From Vibrio coralliirubri (GTDB lineage Bacteria; Pseudomonadota; Gammaproteobacteria; Enterobacterales; Vibrionaceae), in assembly GCF_024347375.1 (NCBI RefSeq), contig NZ_AP025470.1, positions 558,001 to 622,000 of the forward strand: a stretch of 64,000 nucleotides of DNA, given 5' to 3'. Positions within the stretch are counted from its first letter, which is position 1. Every line of letters starts with the position of its first letter. Positions 19,536 to 29,304 of this stretch are shown piece after piece. The translations under genes were made by a program, and so were the position numbers. Below the pieces are notes generated by a model. It had not been told where the DNA came from. It did no database searches and saw nothing but the letters and a program-made list of their open reading frames with translations.

Positions 19536-20948
19536 CTATAGAGAGAGGAAGTCTTTCACTTTTTGAAGAACACGTTCTGCAGTGTCTTTATCTTCCATTT
19601 CTGCGAAGATTCGTAGTAACGGCTCTGTTCCTGAGAAGCGAGCAATGACCCAGCCGCCATTTTTGAAGTACACCTTGGCACCATCTTCATAGCTGACTTT
19701 TTCAATTTCGTATTCAAATTCAGGCAGTTGCTTCTCGACGTAGATCTTAGTGTAGAGCGCTTCTTTCTCTGAAGGTTTAAACTTACAATCGCCTTCTGCG
19801 GTGTAGGCATAGCCATATTTAGAGTAAATCTCATCAAGTAATTCAGACAGCTTCTTGCCTGTTACACTGATCATCTCAACCAGTAAGCTTGAAGCAAATA
19901 CGCCATCCTTACCTTTGATGTGACCACGAATGGTTAAACCACCCGAACTTTCGCCGCCAATCAGAGAATCATCAGCTTCCATTTGCGAGCTGATATGCTT
20001 AAAGCCTACAGGAACCTCAAAGCTCTTCTCACCATGATCTGCCGCCACTTTATCCAGTAGATGCGTGGTTGCGATGTTACGAACGACAGAGCCCTTCCAG
20101 CCTTTGTATTCCAGCAAGTAGTAGTAAAGCAGGAGTAGCACTTCGTTAGGGTGAATGAAGTGACCTTTCTCATCGATGATTCCCAAACGGTCGGCATCGC
20201 CATCAGTACCAATACCAATGTCATAGCCTTCTGCAGCAACTAAGTGCTTCAAGCGATAGAGCGTTGCAGCATTTGGTGATGGCATCAAGCCACCAAAATC
20301 TGGGTTTTTGCCATCGTTGATAACGTCGACATCACAGCGACCGTTAATCAGCACGGTTTGCAGAGCATTTTTTGCCACGCCAAACATTGGATCAATCAGT
20401 ACACGTAGGTTAGCTTTCTTGATCGAATCGATATCGATGAAGTTGATGATTGAATCAACAAAGTCGTTCATCGGGTTGATGATCTCGATTTCTTTGTCGT
20501 TTAATGCTTGTTCGAAATCGACTCGGATAACATCTTCGTTAGTCAGTGTTGCGATTTGCTGTTCGATCTTCTCTGTGATGATCTCATCGGCATCGCGGCC
20601 GCCTTCAATGAACACCTTGATGCCATTGTAGTCTGCTGGGTTGTGAGAGGCGGTAATACACGCCGAGTAGGTGCATCCCATCTCTTTCGCTTGGAACATC
20701 ACGATAGGTGTTGGAACGAACTTATCAATGAAGCTTACTTTGATGTTGTTCGCCGCAAGTACTTCTGCAAACCAACATGCGGCTTTATCTGAAAGGAAGC
20801 GGCGGTCATAGCCGATCACAAACCCATTCTTGGCTGCATCTTCGTTGTTGATGATGTTAGCGAGCGCTTGTGCTACCAAACGGACGTTTTCTCTAGTGAA
20901 TTCCTCACCAATGAAAGCGCGCCAGCCACCTGTACCAAATTTAATCAT
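19536..20948 (-). CDS. Phosphohexomutase (PGM/PMM family), probable GlcNAc-1-phosphate mutase
   Basis: This 470-residue alpha-D-phosphohexomutase has the phosphoserine loop TASHNP (near residue 100), metal loop DGDADR and sugar-binding GGESSGG. It is the last gene of the chitobiose cluster, 74 bases after the diacetylchitobiose phosphorylase that yields GlcNAc-1-phosphate. The context therefore suggests conversion of GlcNAc-1-P to GlcNAc-6-P, although the family also covers phosphogluco- and phosphomannomutases. It is distinct from glmM at 60964. A small inverted repeat (20970-20999) separates it from the phosphorylase. Family assignment is firm; substrate is inferred from context. Confidence 0.85.
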   Translation of the reverse strand: MIKFGTGGWRAFIGEEFTRENVRLVAQALANIINNEDAAKNGFVIGYDRRFLSDKAACWFAEVLAANNIKVSFIDKFVPTPIVMFQAKEMGCTYSACITASHNPADYNGIKVFIEGGRDADEIITEKIEQQIATLTNEDVIRVDFEQALNDKEIEIINPMNDFVDSIINFIDIDSIKKANLRVLIDPMFGVAKNALQTVLINGRCDVDVINDGKNPDFGGLMPSPNAATLYRLKHLVAAEGYDIGIGTDGDADRLGIIDEKGHFIHPNEVLLLLYYYLLEYKGWKGSVVRNIATTHLLDKVAADHGEKSFEVPVGFKHISSQMEADDSLIGGESSGGLTIRGHIKGKDGVFASSLLVEMISVTGKKLSELLDEIYSKYGYAYTAEGDCKFKPSEKEALYTKIYVEKQLPEFEYEIEKVSYEDGAKVYFKNGGWVIARFSGTEPLLRIFAEMEDKDTAERVLQKVKDFLSL

Positions 20949-20969
20949 TAGAAAATCCTTTTAGTCTCA

Positions 20970-20999
20970 TTGTCTCAAGCCCGTAAAGACTTGAGACAA
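20970..20999 (-). other. Intercistronic hairpin before the mutase gene
   Basis: TTGTCTCAAG and CTTGAGACAA form a 10-bp perfect stem between the phosphorylase and mutase genes, without a T-run. It is more likely an mRNA stability element than a terminator. Confidence 0.5.
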
Positions 21000-21022
21000 G
21001 AGCTGTTCGTTAAATTGCGTGA

Positions 21023-23428
21023 CTAGCCTAGAACAACGACAACATCGTTCACGCTGCCTTCTGCTTGTACTGGGATTGCGCCTTCAACTGATTCACCATT
21101 GATAGTGATAGAGGCAACGCCTTTGCTTACTGCATTCGGGTTTTGCACTGTGATGTTGTAAGTCGCGCCACGCCATTGACGAGTAACCTCGAACTCTGGC
21201 CAATCAGTCGGGATACAAGGATCAACCGTTAAGCCTTCAAAGCCTGTACGAACACCAAGAATGAAGTTGGTTACCGCGAAGTAAGCCCAACCCGACGTAC
21301 CCGTTAACCAAGGGTGGTTTGCACGGCCGTGGTCTTGGTGATCTTTACCCATGATGAACTGCACGTACGAGTATGGTTCTGCGTAACGTGTTTCAATCAT
21401 GTCGTTTTGGTTGTACGGGTTCAGTGCGTCGTAGAACTTCATAGCACGGTCACCACGACCTAGTTTCGCTTCTGCTACCCAAGCCCATGGGTTAGGGTGA
21501 GAGAAGATTGCGCCGTTCTCTTTTACGCCTTGGTAAACGCGAGTTACGAAGCCGATGTCATCGTTTGGTGTTGCGAATGATGGAGAGTTTAGGTGTAGGC
21601 CGTATTCAGAGAAAAGGTTTTCATCAACAGCGTCCATCGCTTTCTCACCGCGTTCTTGAGATACCGCGCCAGATAGAACGGCTAGCGTGTTTGACTCAAG
21701 GTGTACACGACCTTCAGCTTGTTGAGCGGTACCGATCTTGTCGCCATTTTTAGTCAGACCACGGATGTACCAACCACCCTCGTCATCCCAAAGATGCGTT
21801 TCACATGCTTCGCGAACGTTAGCAGCCATTTCTGTGTATTTCGCAACGTCAGCATCGTTATTACGGAACTTAGCAAGATCTAGGAATTCTTGTAGCGCCC
21901 AGAAGTGTAGGAATGAAACCATTGAAGATTCACCGCCACCTAGGTTCAAACAGTCATTCCAGTCAGCTCGAAGACCTTTACAGATACCCGTTTGACCCAC
22001 GTATTCAGCAGAGAAGTTCAGTGCCGCTTTCATGTGTTCGTAAACTGTCGCGTCACCACCGTCTGCGTATGGAATCACTTCATCGAAGAAGTCGTGCTCA
22101 CCGGTTTCCATCACGTACTTGATGATGGTCGGAACGATCCATAGGTGGTCATCAGAACATGTGTCTTCAATGCCGTGGATCTTGTCGTCATCTGACGGTG
22201 TTGGAACAACCGTTGGTGATTTTGATGGCTCAACGTCGGCTTTCTCTGGATCGAACCAGTCTGGATCGAACAAGTGTAGACCGTAGCCCGCTTTCACTTG
22301 GCCGCGAAGCAGGTCGATAATGCGCTTCTTGGTCATTTGTGGGTTGGCATGAGGTACTGAAATAGCATCTTGCGCAGTATCACGGTAACCAAGACCAGTA
22401 CGACCGCCAACTTCGATGAATGATGCAAAGCGAGACCAAACCACACAGGTTTCGGCTTGGTATAGCGTCCACGTGTTGATCATTGTGTCTAAGCCTTCGT
22501 TTGGCGACTTAACTTGGAATTTGTTGCAACGCTCGTCCCAGTGATCTTTGATGCCTTGGAAAGCGGCGTCTACGTTTGCTGTGTCTTGGTACTTCTCACG
22601 TAGGCGTTCACCGTTGCCTTTACCGATACCGAGTACATACGCAAAGCGAACTTCTTCACCTGGTTGAATCGTAAATTGCTTGTGCAGAGAACCACAGTGG
22701 TTGTAACAAGTTTGAGCGCTGTTAGAACACTTACCGTTTTCAACCGCAATTGGATTTGCTTCATCACGGTACATGCCAAGGAAGTTGTCACGTTGGCCAT
22801 CGTAACTGTCTGGTGAGAAAGTTGAAGCTAGGTAATAGAAGCCTTCAAAGTCGTTAGTGTTGTAGTACAGGTCGTATTCCAGAACACCTTCTTGGTAAGA
22901 CGTGCCCGCAGAGTACAAAGACATCTGATGGTTTTGATTGTCTGATTGAATATGGCTGAAAGAGAACTCAACAAACGAGAAAGTGCTGATGGTTCTTGGC
23001 TTGTCAGTGTTGTTCTTTAATACAACGTCCCAAACTTCTGCATCTTCACCCTTAGGTACGAATAGCGTCTTGGTTGCGGTAATGCCGCTGTATTCACATT
23101 TGAATTTTGAGTATGACAGGCCGTGACGAACTTCGTAGTTCGCTTCATCTAGGCTCTTTGCCACTGGTTGCCAAGAGATAGACCAGTAATCACCCGTCTC
23201 ATCATCACGCAGGTAAACATAGTGTCCTGGGCGGTCGAATGTGCCGTTTGGACGGAACTTAGTAACACGGTTGTATTCCGGAGAATTGTAGAACGAGTAA
23301 CCGCCCGCATTGTGCGAAATCACGGTACAAAACTTTTCAGTACCTAGGTAGTTTGTCCAAGGTGCTGGTACATCAGGGCGTGTGATGACGTATTCGCGAT
23401 TGTCGTTATCGAAATAGCCGTATTTCAT
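21023..23428 (-). CDS. chbP: N,N'-diacetylchitobiose phosphorylase (GH94)
   Basis: This cytoplasmic enzyme splits (GlcNAc)2 with phosphate into GlcNAc-1-P and GlcNAc, saving one ATP. The sequence closely follows the characterised Vibrio proteolyticus enzyme in my memory, beginning MKYGYFDNDNREYVITRPD, with the catalytic-acid region RADWNDCLNLGGGES near residue 490 and the phosphate-site region HGRANHPWLTGTSGW. I start it at ATG 23428, giving 801 residues with AAGGA seven bases upstream; the longer frame to 23455 adds nine residues and places a second ATG too close to the ribosome site. It follows the GH20 gene in the operon. Confidence 0.94.
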   Translation of the reverse strand: MKYGYFDNDNREYVITRPDVPAPWTNYLGTEKFCTVISHNAGGYSFYNSPEYNRVTKFRPNGTFDRPGHYVYLRDDETGDYWSISWQPVAKSLDEANYEVRHGLSYSKFKCEYSGITATKTLFVPKGEDAEVWDVVLKNNTDKPRTISTFSFVEFSFSHIQSDNQNHQMSLYSAGTSYQEGVLEYDLYYNTNDFEGFYYLASTFSPDSYDGQRDNFLGMYRDEANPIAVENGKCSNSAQTCYNHCGSLHKQFTIQPGEEVRFAYVLGIGKGNGERLREKYQDTANVDAAFQGIKDHWDERCNKFQVKSPNEGLDTMINTWTLYQAETCVVWSRFASFIEVGGRTGLGYRDTAQDAISVPHANPQMTKKRIIDLLRGQVKAGYGLHLFDPDWFDPEKADVEPSKSPTVVPTPSDDDKIHGIEDTCSDDHLWIVPTIIKYVMETGEHDFFDEVIPYADGGDATVYEHMKAALNFSAEYVGQTGICKGLRADWNDCLNLGGGESSMVSFLHFWALQEFLDLAKFRNNDADVAKYTEMAANVREACETHLWDDEGGWYIRGLTKNGDKIGTAQQAEGRVHLESNTLAVLSGAVSQERGEKAMDAVDENLFSEYGLHLNSPSFATPNDDIGFVTRVYQGVKENGAIFSHPNPWAWVAEAKLGRGDRAMKFYDALNPYNQNDMIETRYAEPYSYVQFIMGKDHQDHGRANHPWLTGTSGWAYFAVTNFILGVRTGFEGLTVDPCIPTDWPEFEVTRQWRGATYNITVQNPNAVSKGVASITINGESVEGAIPVQAEGSVNDVVVVLG

Positions 23429-23555
23429 TGTCATTTCCTTTTTAACAAACTGCATTTATGCAGCTAATTTTTAAATAGTGATGCTGAGTCGTATCTAACT
23501 GAGCACCTTAATTTGAGTCAGCAACCACTCGATGTGAGTGTCGCTTTGGTTTGTT

Positions 23556-25502
23556 TCATTGAGCTTTCCAAGGGTTGCGATAATCAACATTGAGTCTGTC
23601 GAGTAATGGCAGATGCCCCTTTAGGCGAGATAGGTAATCTAGCCAGTTTCGGTTGTTTTTATGTGTCCAACATCCTTCAGCTAAAGCGCTAATTCTTGGG
23701 AATACCATGTAATCCATACGCTTTTGGTTGGTGACGATCTCACACCATAGAGCACACTGAATTCCGCGGATCCGCTTACGAATTGGGTCGGTGTCGGATA
23801 TCTCAGCAAGTGCTTCGTAGGTATAAGCTTGTTCTAATGGGATAACGGCAGCCCAATCTACGCCCGGTTCTTCCGGTGCATAATCTTGGGTCATGTCGAG
23901 ATAAGTAAACTGTGCAGGTTGCAACACCACATCAAAGCCTTGGCGAGCGCAATTGACAGCCGCTTCTTCACTGAGCCATGAGTAGATGATGGTCTCTTTG
24001 CTCACTTTGTCGCCGTGCTGTGCTTCTTCCCAGCCGACCATGCGTTTGCCGAGTTGCTTAAGCTTGTTCTCGGCATAGCGGAATAGGTGGCCTTGTAGGT
24101 CTTTGCTGTCTTGGTACTGGTGTTCTTTCATCAATGCTTGAGCAGCAGGGCTGTTGGTCCACACGCCCGGTGGCACTTCGTCTGCACCCATGTGAATCAA
24201 TTCGCTCGGGAACAGCTCTGCGACTTCTTCAATAACCGCGTCTAAGAATTGGTAAGTGCCGGGCAAGCCTGGGTTTAGGACGTTGTCGTTGTAGTGCTGA
24301 ATGCTCTTGTATTGAGTGGTATCCGCTTGCTCTACCAGCATCTCAGGCAGTGATTTGATTGCGGCACGACAGTGTCCCGGAATATCGATCTCTGGGATCA
24401 CCGTGATGCTGCGTTGCTCAGCGTATTCAATGACTTCACGAATCTGTTGTTGTGTGTAGAAGCCGCCATAGTTGTCCGCAATGTGGGTGTATTGCGGTTC
24501 TAGTGCATGATCAGGACCACGCCAAGCGCCAATTTCTGTTAGCTGTGGCAGGCTCTTTATCTCAATTCTCCAGCCTTCATCATCGGTGAGGTGCCAGTGA
24601 AAAACGTTGAATTTGTACTGCGCCAATTGGTTGATTAACCGCTTCACTTGATCCACTGAGTGGAAGTGACGAGCGCAATCCAACATCATGCCGCGGTACT
24701 TAAAGCGCGGTTGGTCGGCTATCTTGCAACATGGTAGAGAGAAGTTCTCTGCGTCCAGTTGTTGAACTAGTTGAATCAAGCTTGCCACAGCGTGTGTAAA
24801 GCCCGACTGGCTGCCTGATTCAGCAATAATCTGTTGTGCAGTGATGGTCAGCTTGTATTCGGCTTCGTCTAAAGTCGGGTTGCTGCGAAATAGAATGTCG
24901 CCGCTTTCGTTTTTTGAAAGTTCAGCTGAAAGCGCGTTCGAAAGAGACAACTCAAAGGTCGAGAGCAATTCTTGCTGGAACCAAGATACTGCCTTATCAG
25001 CAAGATGAGATTGAACCTCAATTCCGCATTCGCTACTTAGCGGGAAACTACCTTGCTGAAATTCGATCTGGTTCGGCTGAGGAATCAATGCAATCTCAGC
25101 TGCATTCACTTCAGGTATCTGGTTGCGTTCACGGTATGGCGAAGCCAGTACAATGGGTGATATCGCGACAGGCAGTACCGATGTTTCTCCATCATGATGT
25201 GACTGGATAAAGGCATCGTTTAGACCATCAGAATAGAAGCGGAATGGTGCGCTTTGAATACTGAATTCAAGGTAGTAATGGTTGTTGGCCTTTAACACTG
25301 ACGAACTTGGTGTGAACGAGCAAAAGCTGCCAACTTGAGTCAGCTCTCCTTGCGATAAACTCTCTGGAAGGATGAAACGATCAAATGCAAAGTGCAGAGA
25401 CCAATCTTTTACGTCGAGGTCACTTAAGTTATGTACCGTAAGGCCAAATCGGCAGTTATTTTTTTGTTCAGAAAGAACAGCTAAGTCGATGCGATAATTC
25501 AT
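23556..25502 (-). CDS. Beta-N-acetylhexosaminidase (GH20)
   Basis: This 648-residue enzyme releases GlcNAc from the non-reducing end of chitin oligosaccharides. There is no signal peptide, so it probably acts in the cytoplasm on imported oligomers. An N-terminal beta-rich domain (1-130), a GH20b-like domain (about 135-260) and the catalytic barrel are in family order. The Asp-Glu catalytic pair is in HMGADEVPPGVW (near residue 442), and HWHLTDDEGWR and GYSW-like SWLS motifs are present. It lies between the kinase and phosphorylase genes. The position matches the VC0613 enzyme of the V. cholerae cluster. Confidence 0.92.
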   Translation of the reverse strand: MNYRIDLAVLSEQKNNCRFGLTVHNLSDLDVKDWSLHFAFDRFILPESLSQGELTQVGSFCSFTPSSSVLKANNHYYLEFSIQSAPFRFYSDGLNDAFIQSHHDGETSVLPVAISPIVLASPYRERNQIPEVNAAEIALIPQPNQIEFQQGSFPLSSECGIEVQSHLADKAVSWFQQELLSTFELSLSNALSAELSKNESGDILFRSNPTLDEAEYKLTITAQQIIAESGSQSGFTHAVASLIQLVQQLDAENFSLPCCKIADQPRFKYRGMMLDCARHFHSVDQVKRLINQLAQYKFNVFHWHLTDDEGWRIEIKSLPQLTEIGAWRGPDHALEPQYTHIADNYGGFYTQQQIREVIEYAEQRSITVIPEIDIPGHCRAAIKSLPEMLVEQADTTQYKSIQHYNDNVLNPGLPGTYQFLDAVIEEVAELFPSELIHMGADEVPPGVWTNSPAAQALMKEHQYQDSKDLQGHLFRYAENKLKQLGKRMVGWEEAQHGDKVSKETIIYSWLSEEAAVNCARQGFDVVLQPAQFTYLDMTQDYAPEEPGVDWAAVIPLEQAYTYEALAEISDTDPIRKRIRGIQCALWCEIVTNQKRMDYMVFPRISALAEGCWTHKNNRNWLDYLSRLKGHLPLLDRLNVDYRNPWKAQ

Positions 25503-25514
25503 ATAACTTCCCTG

Positions 25515-26399
25515 CTAAGCCTGTTGATACAAGTTGTGTTGTGGTTTTCCGGCAAACATCAATGCGCCTTCAATAGCGTCGAATTGAGGTTTTACGATCC
25601 ATTGTTGTACTGGTGGTGATAGCCAGTTGAGAATACGCTCAGCGATACTTCCCATTAAGCACACCTTGTCAGCGCCTTTTCGATGCAGTGCTAAGACAAA
25701 CATTTCGATATCAGCCGCGGTTTGCTTGAGCATATCGATAGCCAGTTCGTCACCTTCGTTAGCGAGTTGAAAAATCACTGGTGAGAATTGACCGTAATCC
25801 TTTGGAATCGCGCCTTTTGACCATTCGACAATGGCATCCACATCATTATTAAAGTGATTCATCACATGTAGAGTCAGTGGGGTTTTGCTGCGAATACCGT
25901 CTTCTGCAAGCAAGACTTGTTGAATCAAACGAAGGCCCATCACTGCGCCTCCGCCTTGATCTGAAATCGGAAATTCACGACCGCCAACCACATGTTGCTC
26001 GCCGTCTTTTAGGTAGATACCGCAAGAACCCGTACCACCAATCATGATTGCGCCGTTTTGGCCATTGTGAGCACCAATGCAAGCGCCATAAGCGTCGGTA
26101 TTTAGTGTCATGCTTGCGAAAGGGTGCGGTTGTGACATGAAGTCGAACCATGCTGATTTTTGCTCAGCACCAGCCAGTGCTAGGCCAACATGCATATTTG
26201 AAAAATCGTTAGAGTTAAGTTGCCCTTGTTGTGCCGCTTTTGTGATGGCATCAATAATTGAGCTCATCGCAACATCAACACCCAAAAGGATGTTGGCACT
26301 GCCACTTTTCGCTTCACCAATCAATTTGCCTTGGTCGTCACGAATACGAGCACGACAAGAAGTACCACCACCATCAATGCCGACGTAGTAAAGAGTCAT
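25515..26399 (-). CDS. gspK: Glucosamine/N-acetylglucosamine kinase (BadF/BcrA family)
   Basis: This ATP-dependent kinase phosphorylates glucosamine (and possibly GlcNAc) released in the cytoplasm. The 294-residue ASKHA-fold protein has the phosphate-1 loop VGIDGGGTS (residues 6-14), a second phosphate loop GGTGSCGIY (near 118) and SDQGGGA near 145, as in BadF/BadG/BcrA ATPases. Size and context match the glucosamine-specific kinase GspK described in V. cholerae. It starts two bases from the GH9 stop and ends 12 bases before the GH20 start codon, so it is an internal operon gene. Confidence 0.88.
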   Translation of the reverse strand: MTLYYVGIDGGGTSCRARIRDDQGKLIGEAKSGSANILLGVDVAMSSIIDAITKAAQQGQLNSNDFSNMHVGLALAGAEQKSAWFDFMSQPHPFASMTLNTDAYGACIGAHNGQNGAIMIGGTGSCGIYLKDGEQHVVGGREFPISDQGGGAVMGLRLIQQVLLAEDGIRSKTPLTLHVMNHFNNDVDAIVEWSKGAIPKDYGQFSPVIFQLANEGDELAIDMLKQTAADIEMFVLALHRKGADKVCLMGSIAERILNWLSPPVQQWIVKPQFDAIEGALMFAGKPQHNLYQQA

Positions 26400-26401
26400 T
26401 A

Positions 26402-28123
26402 TTATTGCTCCTTACGCTGAGCTAGGAAGCTGAACTGTGCCGCTGTGGCTAATAGGAACCAAGCGCCGTGAGGGATCCATTGTTCGCCCCAGCGCCAGTT
26501 TTGAAGCATGTCATCTTTTTGTGCTGGAGGGTTGAACGCAATGTCTTGTTCATCTTCAAAACCAGCCGTGATGCCATTACAAATACCGCCTTTCGCATTG
26601 AAGAAACCAAGCTGAGGCAGGTAGTCTGGGTTGTTATGGCCATGACCATCGAGCATGCACATGTGGTATGGGTTGAGGCCCAAGATCCAATCAAGGCTAT
26701 TTTGTGAAAGCTGGATTAAGCGCTCTTGAAGTTCGCTATCGTTAATGTGCGGTTGAACTAGGTAAGCCATGGTTGCGAGTGAGCCAAGGCGTGCGTTCTC
26801 GCCTTGCCACCAATAACCAGTTTCGTTCTGTTGAGCGACGAAGAAGGCATCACGTTTATCACCATCGACAGATTTAACGTACTGTCTTGGGTAGCCGAAT
26901 GGGTTGGTGACTTTGTCGGTGATGTTGATTTCGAACTGACAAGCTTGTTCAACAACTGTGCGAGCCTGTTCTTTTAATTCAGCATCGCTTTCGTTGTCGA
27001 TGTATTCGCATAGTGTAATCACCGGAAGGCCGGCTTCTGCTGCATGAAAATATGGGCGAGAGCCATCAGAGTTTGCAGACCAGAAGTGCTCAAATGAATC
27101 ATCGGATTGCTGACGAGAGATTAAACGAGTCGCCCAAGTTCGGGCTTCTGTTAAGTATTGCTGATCTTGAGTTACGCGATACAGCTCATTGGCTGCGAGT
27201 AGGGCGCAATACTCATCGATGATGTTCTCTTCACCATCGTTTAGATACTGGAGGTTGTACTCTTTTAGGTGCCAGTAACCCTTAACAGCCGTTTCAAGGT
27301 ATGTGTGGCTCGAGTAGCTGCCAGAGATTTCAAGCTCAGAAGCTGCGGCTAATGCTGCGATAGCAACACCTGCACCTTGTCGGTAGCCCGCTTGTAAGTC
27401 CGTTGATTTATGACCTTCTTGAGTCGCATAAGCACAGATATCGCGCTGGTTGATATCTTTGCTCCATTTATCGAATACCGTCATATAGAAGTATCCATCA
27501 GCGTCTTGCATACGTACTAAGAAGTCGGCACCGAACAGAGCCTCTTCCGTTAGACGAGTCATGGAGAATTTTGGGAAGTCTGGGTTATGGCTAGTCAAGC
27601 GTACGCTTTTTAGCATGTTCCAAACGACCATTGGAATTTGTTGTGGATTGAGGTAGTTACCATAAGACAAGTGGCTAAAATACTTACTGACATCACCTGA
27701 TGCGTCATACCATCCACCGTGGACATCAACGTATCGGTCGGTATCTAGAATTTGTGCTTGTCGATCCTTTTTGTCGAAAATACCGCCACAGCGTTGTGAC
27801 TTAAAGTAATGAAGCACATCAGAAAATGTGTGGTTCATTAATAGGTTGCTACCAATCTCAAATACTTCAGAGCGCAGGTTGTCAAAGCGCAGGTAGTAGC
27901 GACCAGATTCAGTGACTGAACTGAAATCGATAGTGAAGAATTGCCCTTGATGCCAATTTGCTACGCGACCTTGTTTAACCACATCAAAACTTCCGACAGT
28001 CATATGGTTATCTGCACAAACGAGTAGAGCCGTTGTGCTAGAGAGGCGAGCTTTCTTAGTTTGTAGGATAGCTTGCTTGGGGCCTGTGGACTCATAGCCA
28101 ATATGGTTGGTCAATAACAGCAT
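26402..28123 (-). CDS. Glycoside hydrolase family 9, probable exo-beta-D-glucosaminidase
   Basis: The protein has an N-terminal Ig-like CelD domain (about 1-85) and a GH9 (alpha/alpha)6 barrel with the catalytic-base motif GGWYDASGDVSKYF near residue 138. It has no signal peptide and no cellulose-binding domain, so it is not a secreted cellulase. A Photobacterium homologue in the same cluster was reported as an exo-beta-D-glucosaminidase, which fits a role on deacetylated chitin dimers here. I prefer ATG 28123 (573 residues), with GGAG seven bases upstream, over the adjacent in-frame TTG. Family firm, substrate inferred. Confidence 0.87.
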   Translation of the reverse strand: MLLLTNHIGYESTGPKQAILQTKKARLSSTTALLVCADNHMTVGSFDVVKQGRVANWHQGQFFTIDFSSVTESGRYYLRFDNLRSEVFEIGSNLLMNHTFSDVLHYFKSQRCGGIFDKKDRQAQILDTDRYVDVHGGWYDASGDVSKYFSHLSYGNYLNPQQIPMVVWNMLKSVRLTSHNPDFPKFSMTRLTEEALFGADFLVRMQDADGYFYMTVFDKWSKDINQRDICAYATQEGHKSTDLQAGYRQGAGVAIAALAAASELEISGSYSSHTYLETAVKGYWHLKEYNLQYLNDGEENIIDEYCALLAANELYRVTQDQQYLTEARTWATRLISRQQSDDSFEHFWSANSDGSRPYFHAAEAGLPVITLCEYIDNESDAELKEQARTVVEQACQFEINITDKVTNPFGYPRQYVKSVDGDKRDAFFVAQQNETGYWWQGENARLGSLATMAYLVQPHINDSELQERLIQLSQNSLDWILGLNPYHMCMLDGHGHNNPDYLPQLGFFNAKGGICNGITAGFEDEQDIAFNPPAQKDDMLQNWRWGEQWIPHGAWFLLATAAQFSFLAQRKEQ

Positions 28124-28184
28124 CAATATTCTCCGACAGTCCTAGTTTCTATTGGCTAGGTACTTGAATGTTTTGGATATAAAT

Positions 28185-28208
28185 AGTTAGGGCCCGCAGA
28201 CCCTAACT
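28185..28208 (-). other. Intercistronic hairpin between ATPase and GH9 genes
   Basis: AGTTAGGG and CCCTAACT form a stem 13 bases after the ATPase stop, separating transporter genes from enzyme genes within the operon. No T-run follows on the minus strand, so it is more likely a processing or stability element. Confidence 0.5.
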
Positions 28209-28221
28209 TGGGTTTTATTGC

Positions 28222-29217
28222 TTAGCTTTCGTGTAGGTAACAGCGCACAAAGTGGTTATCAGCGAGCTGTGTAACCCCTGGTAGCTGCTCTTTACACTTG
28301 TCCATTGCATGAGTACAACGACCTGCAAATGGGCAGCCTGCTGATACTGGTGTCCACAGAGGAATCTCCCCTTTGTTGCCAGCAAGTTGCTCGTGGATCG
28401 ACTTCTTAGGATCTGGAACAGCAGAAACAAGCAATTGCGTGTATGGGTGCTGAGGGTTAGCAATTACGTCATCGGTATCGCCCCATTCAACCATGTGTCC
28501 CACGTACATCACTGAAAGATCTTCAGCGATGTAACGAGCGGTTGCGATATCGTGAGTGATGTAAAGCAGAGACATTTGCTTCTCGAACTTCATCTCTTCC
28601 ATCAGGTTCAAAACACCGGCACGAATCGATACATCAAGCATTGACGTTGGCTCATCGGCTAATACAACTTCTGCACCTACCGCGATGTTGCGGGCTAGGT
28701 TGACACGTTGACGCTGACCACCAGACAGTTGGTGAGGGTACTTTTTCGCCGTCTCTTTTGGCGGAATGAGACCAACTTGCTCTAAAAGATCGTAAACACG
28801 TTCTTCTAGTTCTCTCTTGTTGCCCGGAGATACTTTCTTGTGGATCAACAGTGGTCGAGCAATGTGGTGGAAGATATTGTGCGTTGGGTTTAATGAACCA
28901 AACGGGTCTTGCCATACCATCTGCACGCCTTCACGGTAGTGCATAAGATCTTTTCTGCTTGAGATCTCTTGAATATCACGACCTTTGTATTCGATCGTGC
29001 CGCCCGAAGGTGCGTACATTTTTGCGATCATTTTTGCGGTTGTTGATTTGCCTGAACCAGACTCACCAACCACTGCTAGGCCGCGGCTTTTGTACATCTT
29101 GAATGACACGTCGTTGATTGCACGCATCATTGGGGTTTGAATGGTGGTACTGCTTATTGGGAAGTCTTTTACAACATTCTTGCCTTCTACCAATAATTGA
29201 CCGAAATCTTTGCTCAT
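28222..29217 (-). CDS. Oligopeptide-type ABC transporter ATPase (chitobiose uptake), second ATPase
   Basis: This 331-residue nucleotide-binding protein of the DppF/OppF class has Walker A GESGSGKSTT (near residue 55), signature LSGGQRQR, Walker B VVLADEPTSMLD and H-loop YITHD. The C-terminal oligopeptide-transporter domain (about 250-331) has the cysteine cluster CPFAGRCTHAMDKC, which in some relatives binds an iron-sulphur cluster. Together with the next ATPase, two permeases and the binding protein it makes the (GlcNAc)n importer known from the V. cholerae chb operon. It is not a peptide transporter in this context. Confidence 0.9.
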   Translation of the reverse strand: MSKDFGQLLVEGKNVVKDFPISSTTIQTPMMRAINDVSFKMYKSRGLAVVGESGSGKSTTAKMIAKMYAPSGGTIEYKGRDIQEISSRKDLMHYREGVQMVWQDPFGSLNPTHNIFHHIARPLLIHKKVSPGNKRELEERVYDLLEQVGLIPPKETAKKYPHQLSGGQRQRVNLARNIAVGAEVVLADEPTSMLDVSIRAGVLNLMEEMKFEKQMSLLYITHDIATARYIAEDLSVMYVGHMVEWGDTDDVIANPQHPYTQLLVSAVPDPKKSIHEQLAGNKGEIPLWTPVSAGCPFAGRCTHAMDKCKEQLPGVTQLADNHFVRCYLHES

Positions 29218-29304
29218 AATTGTCTCCAGAATCCTTATTCGCTTTGCTTGTTTTTAGGCGGTCGAGCCGCCTTGTTCGTTATTCACGCTGAGTCAGCGTG
29301 CAAG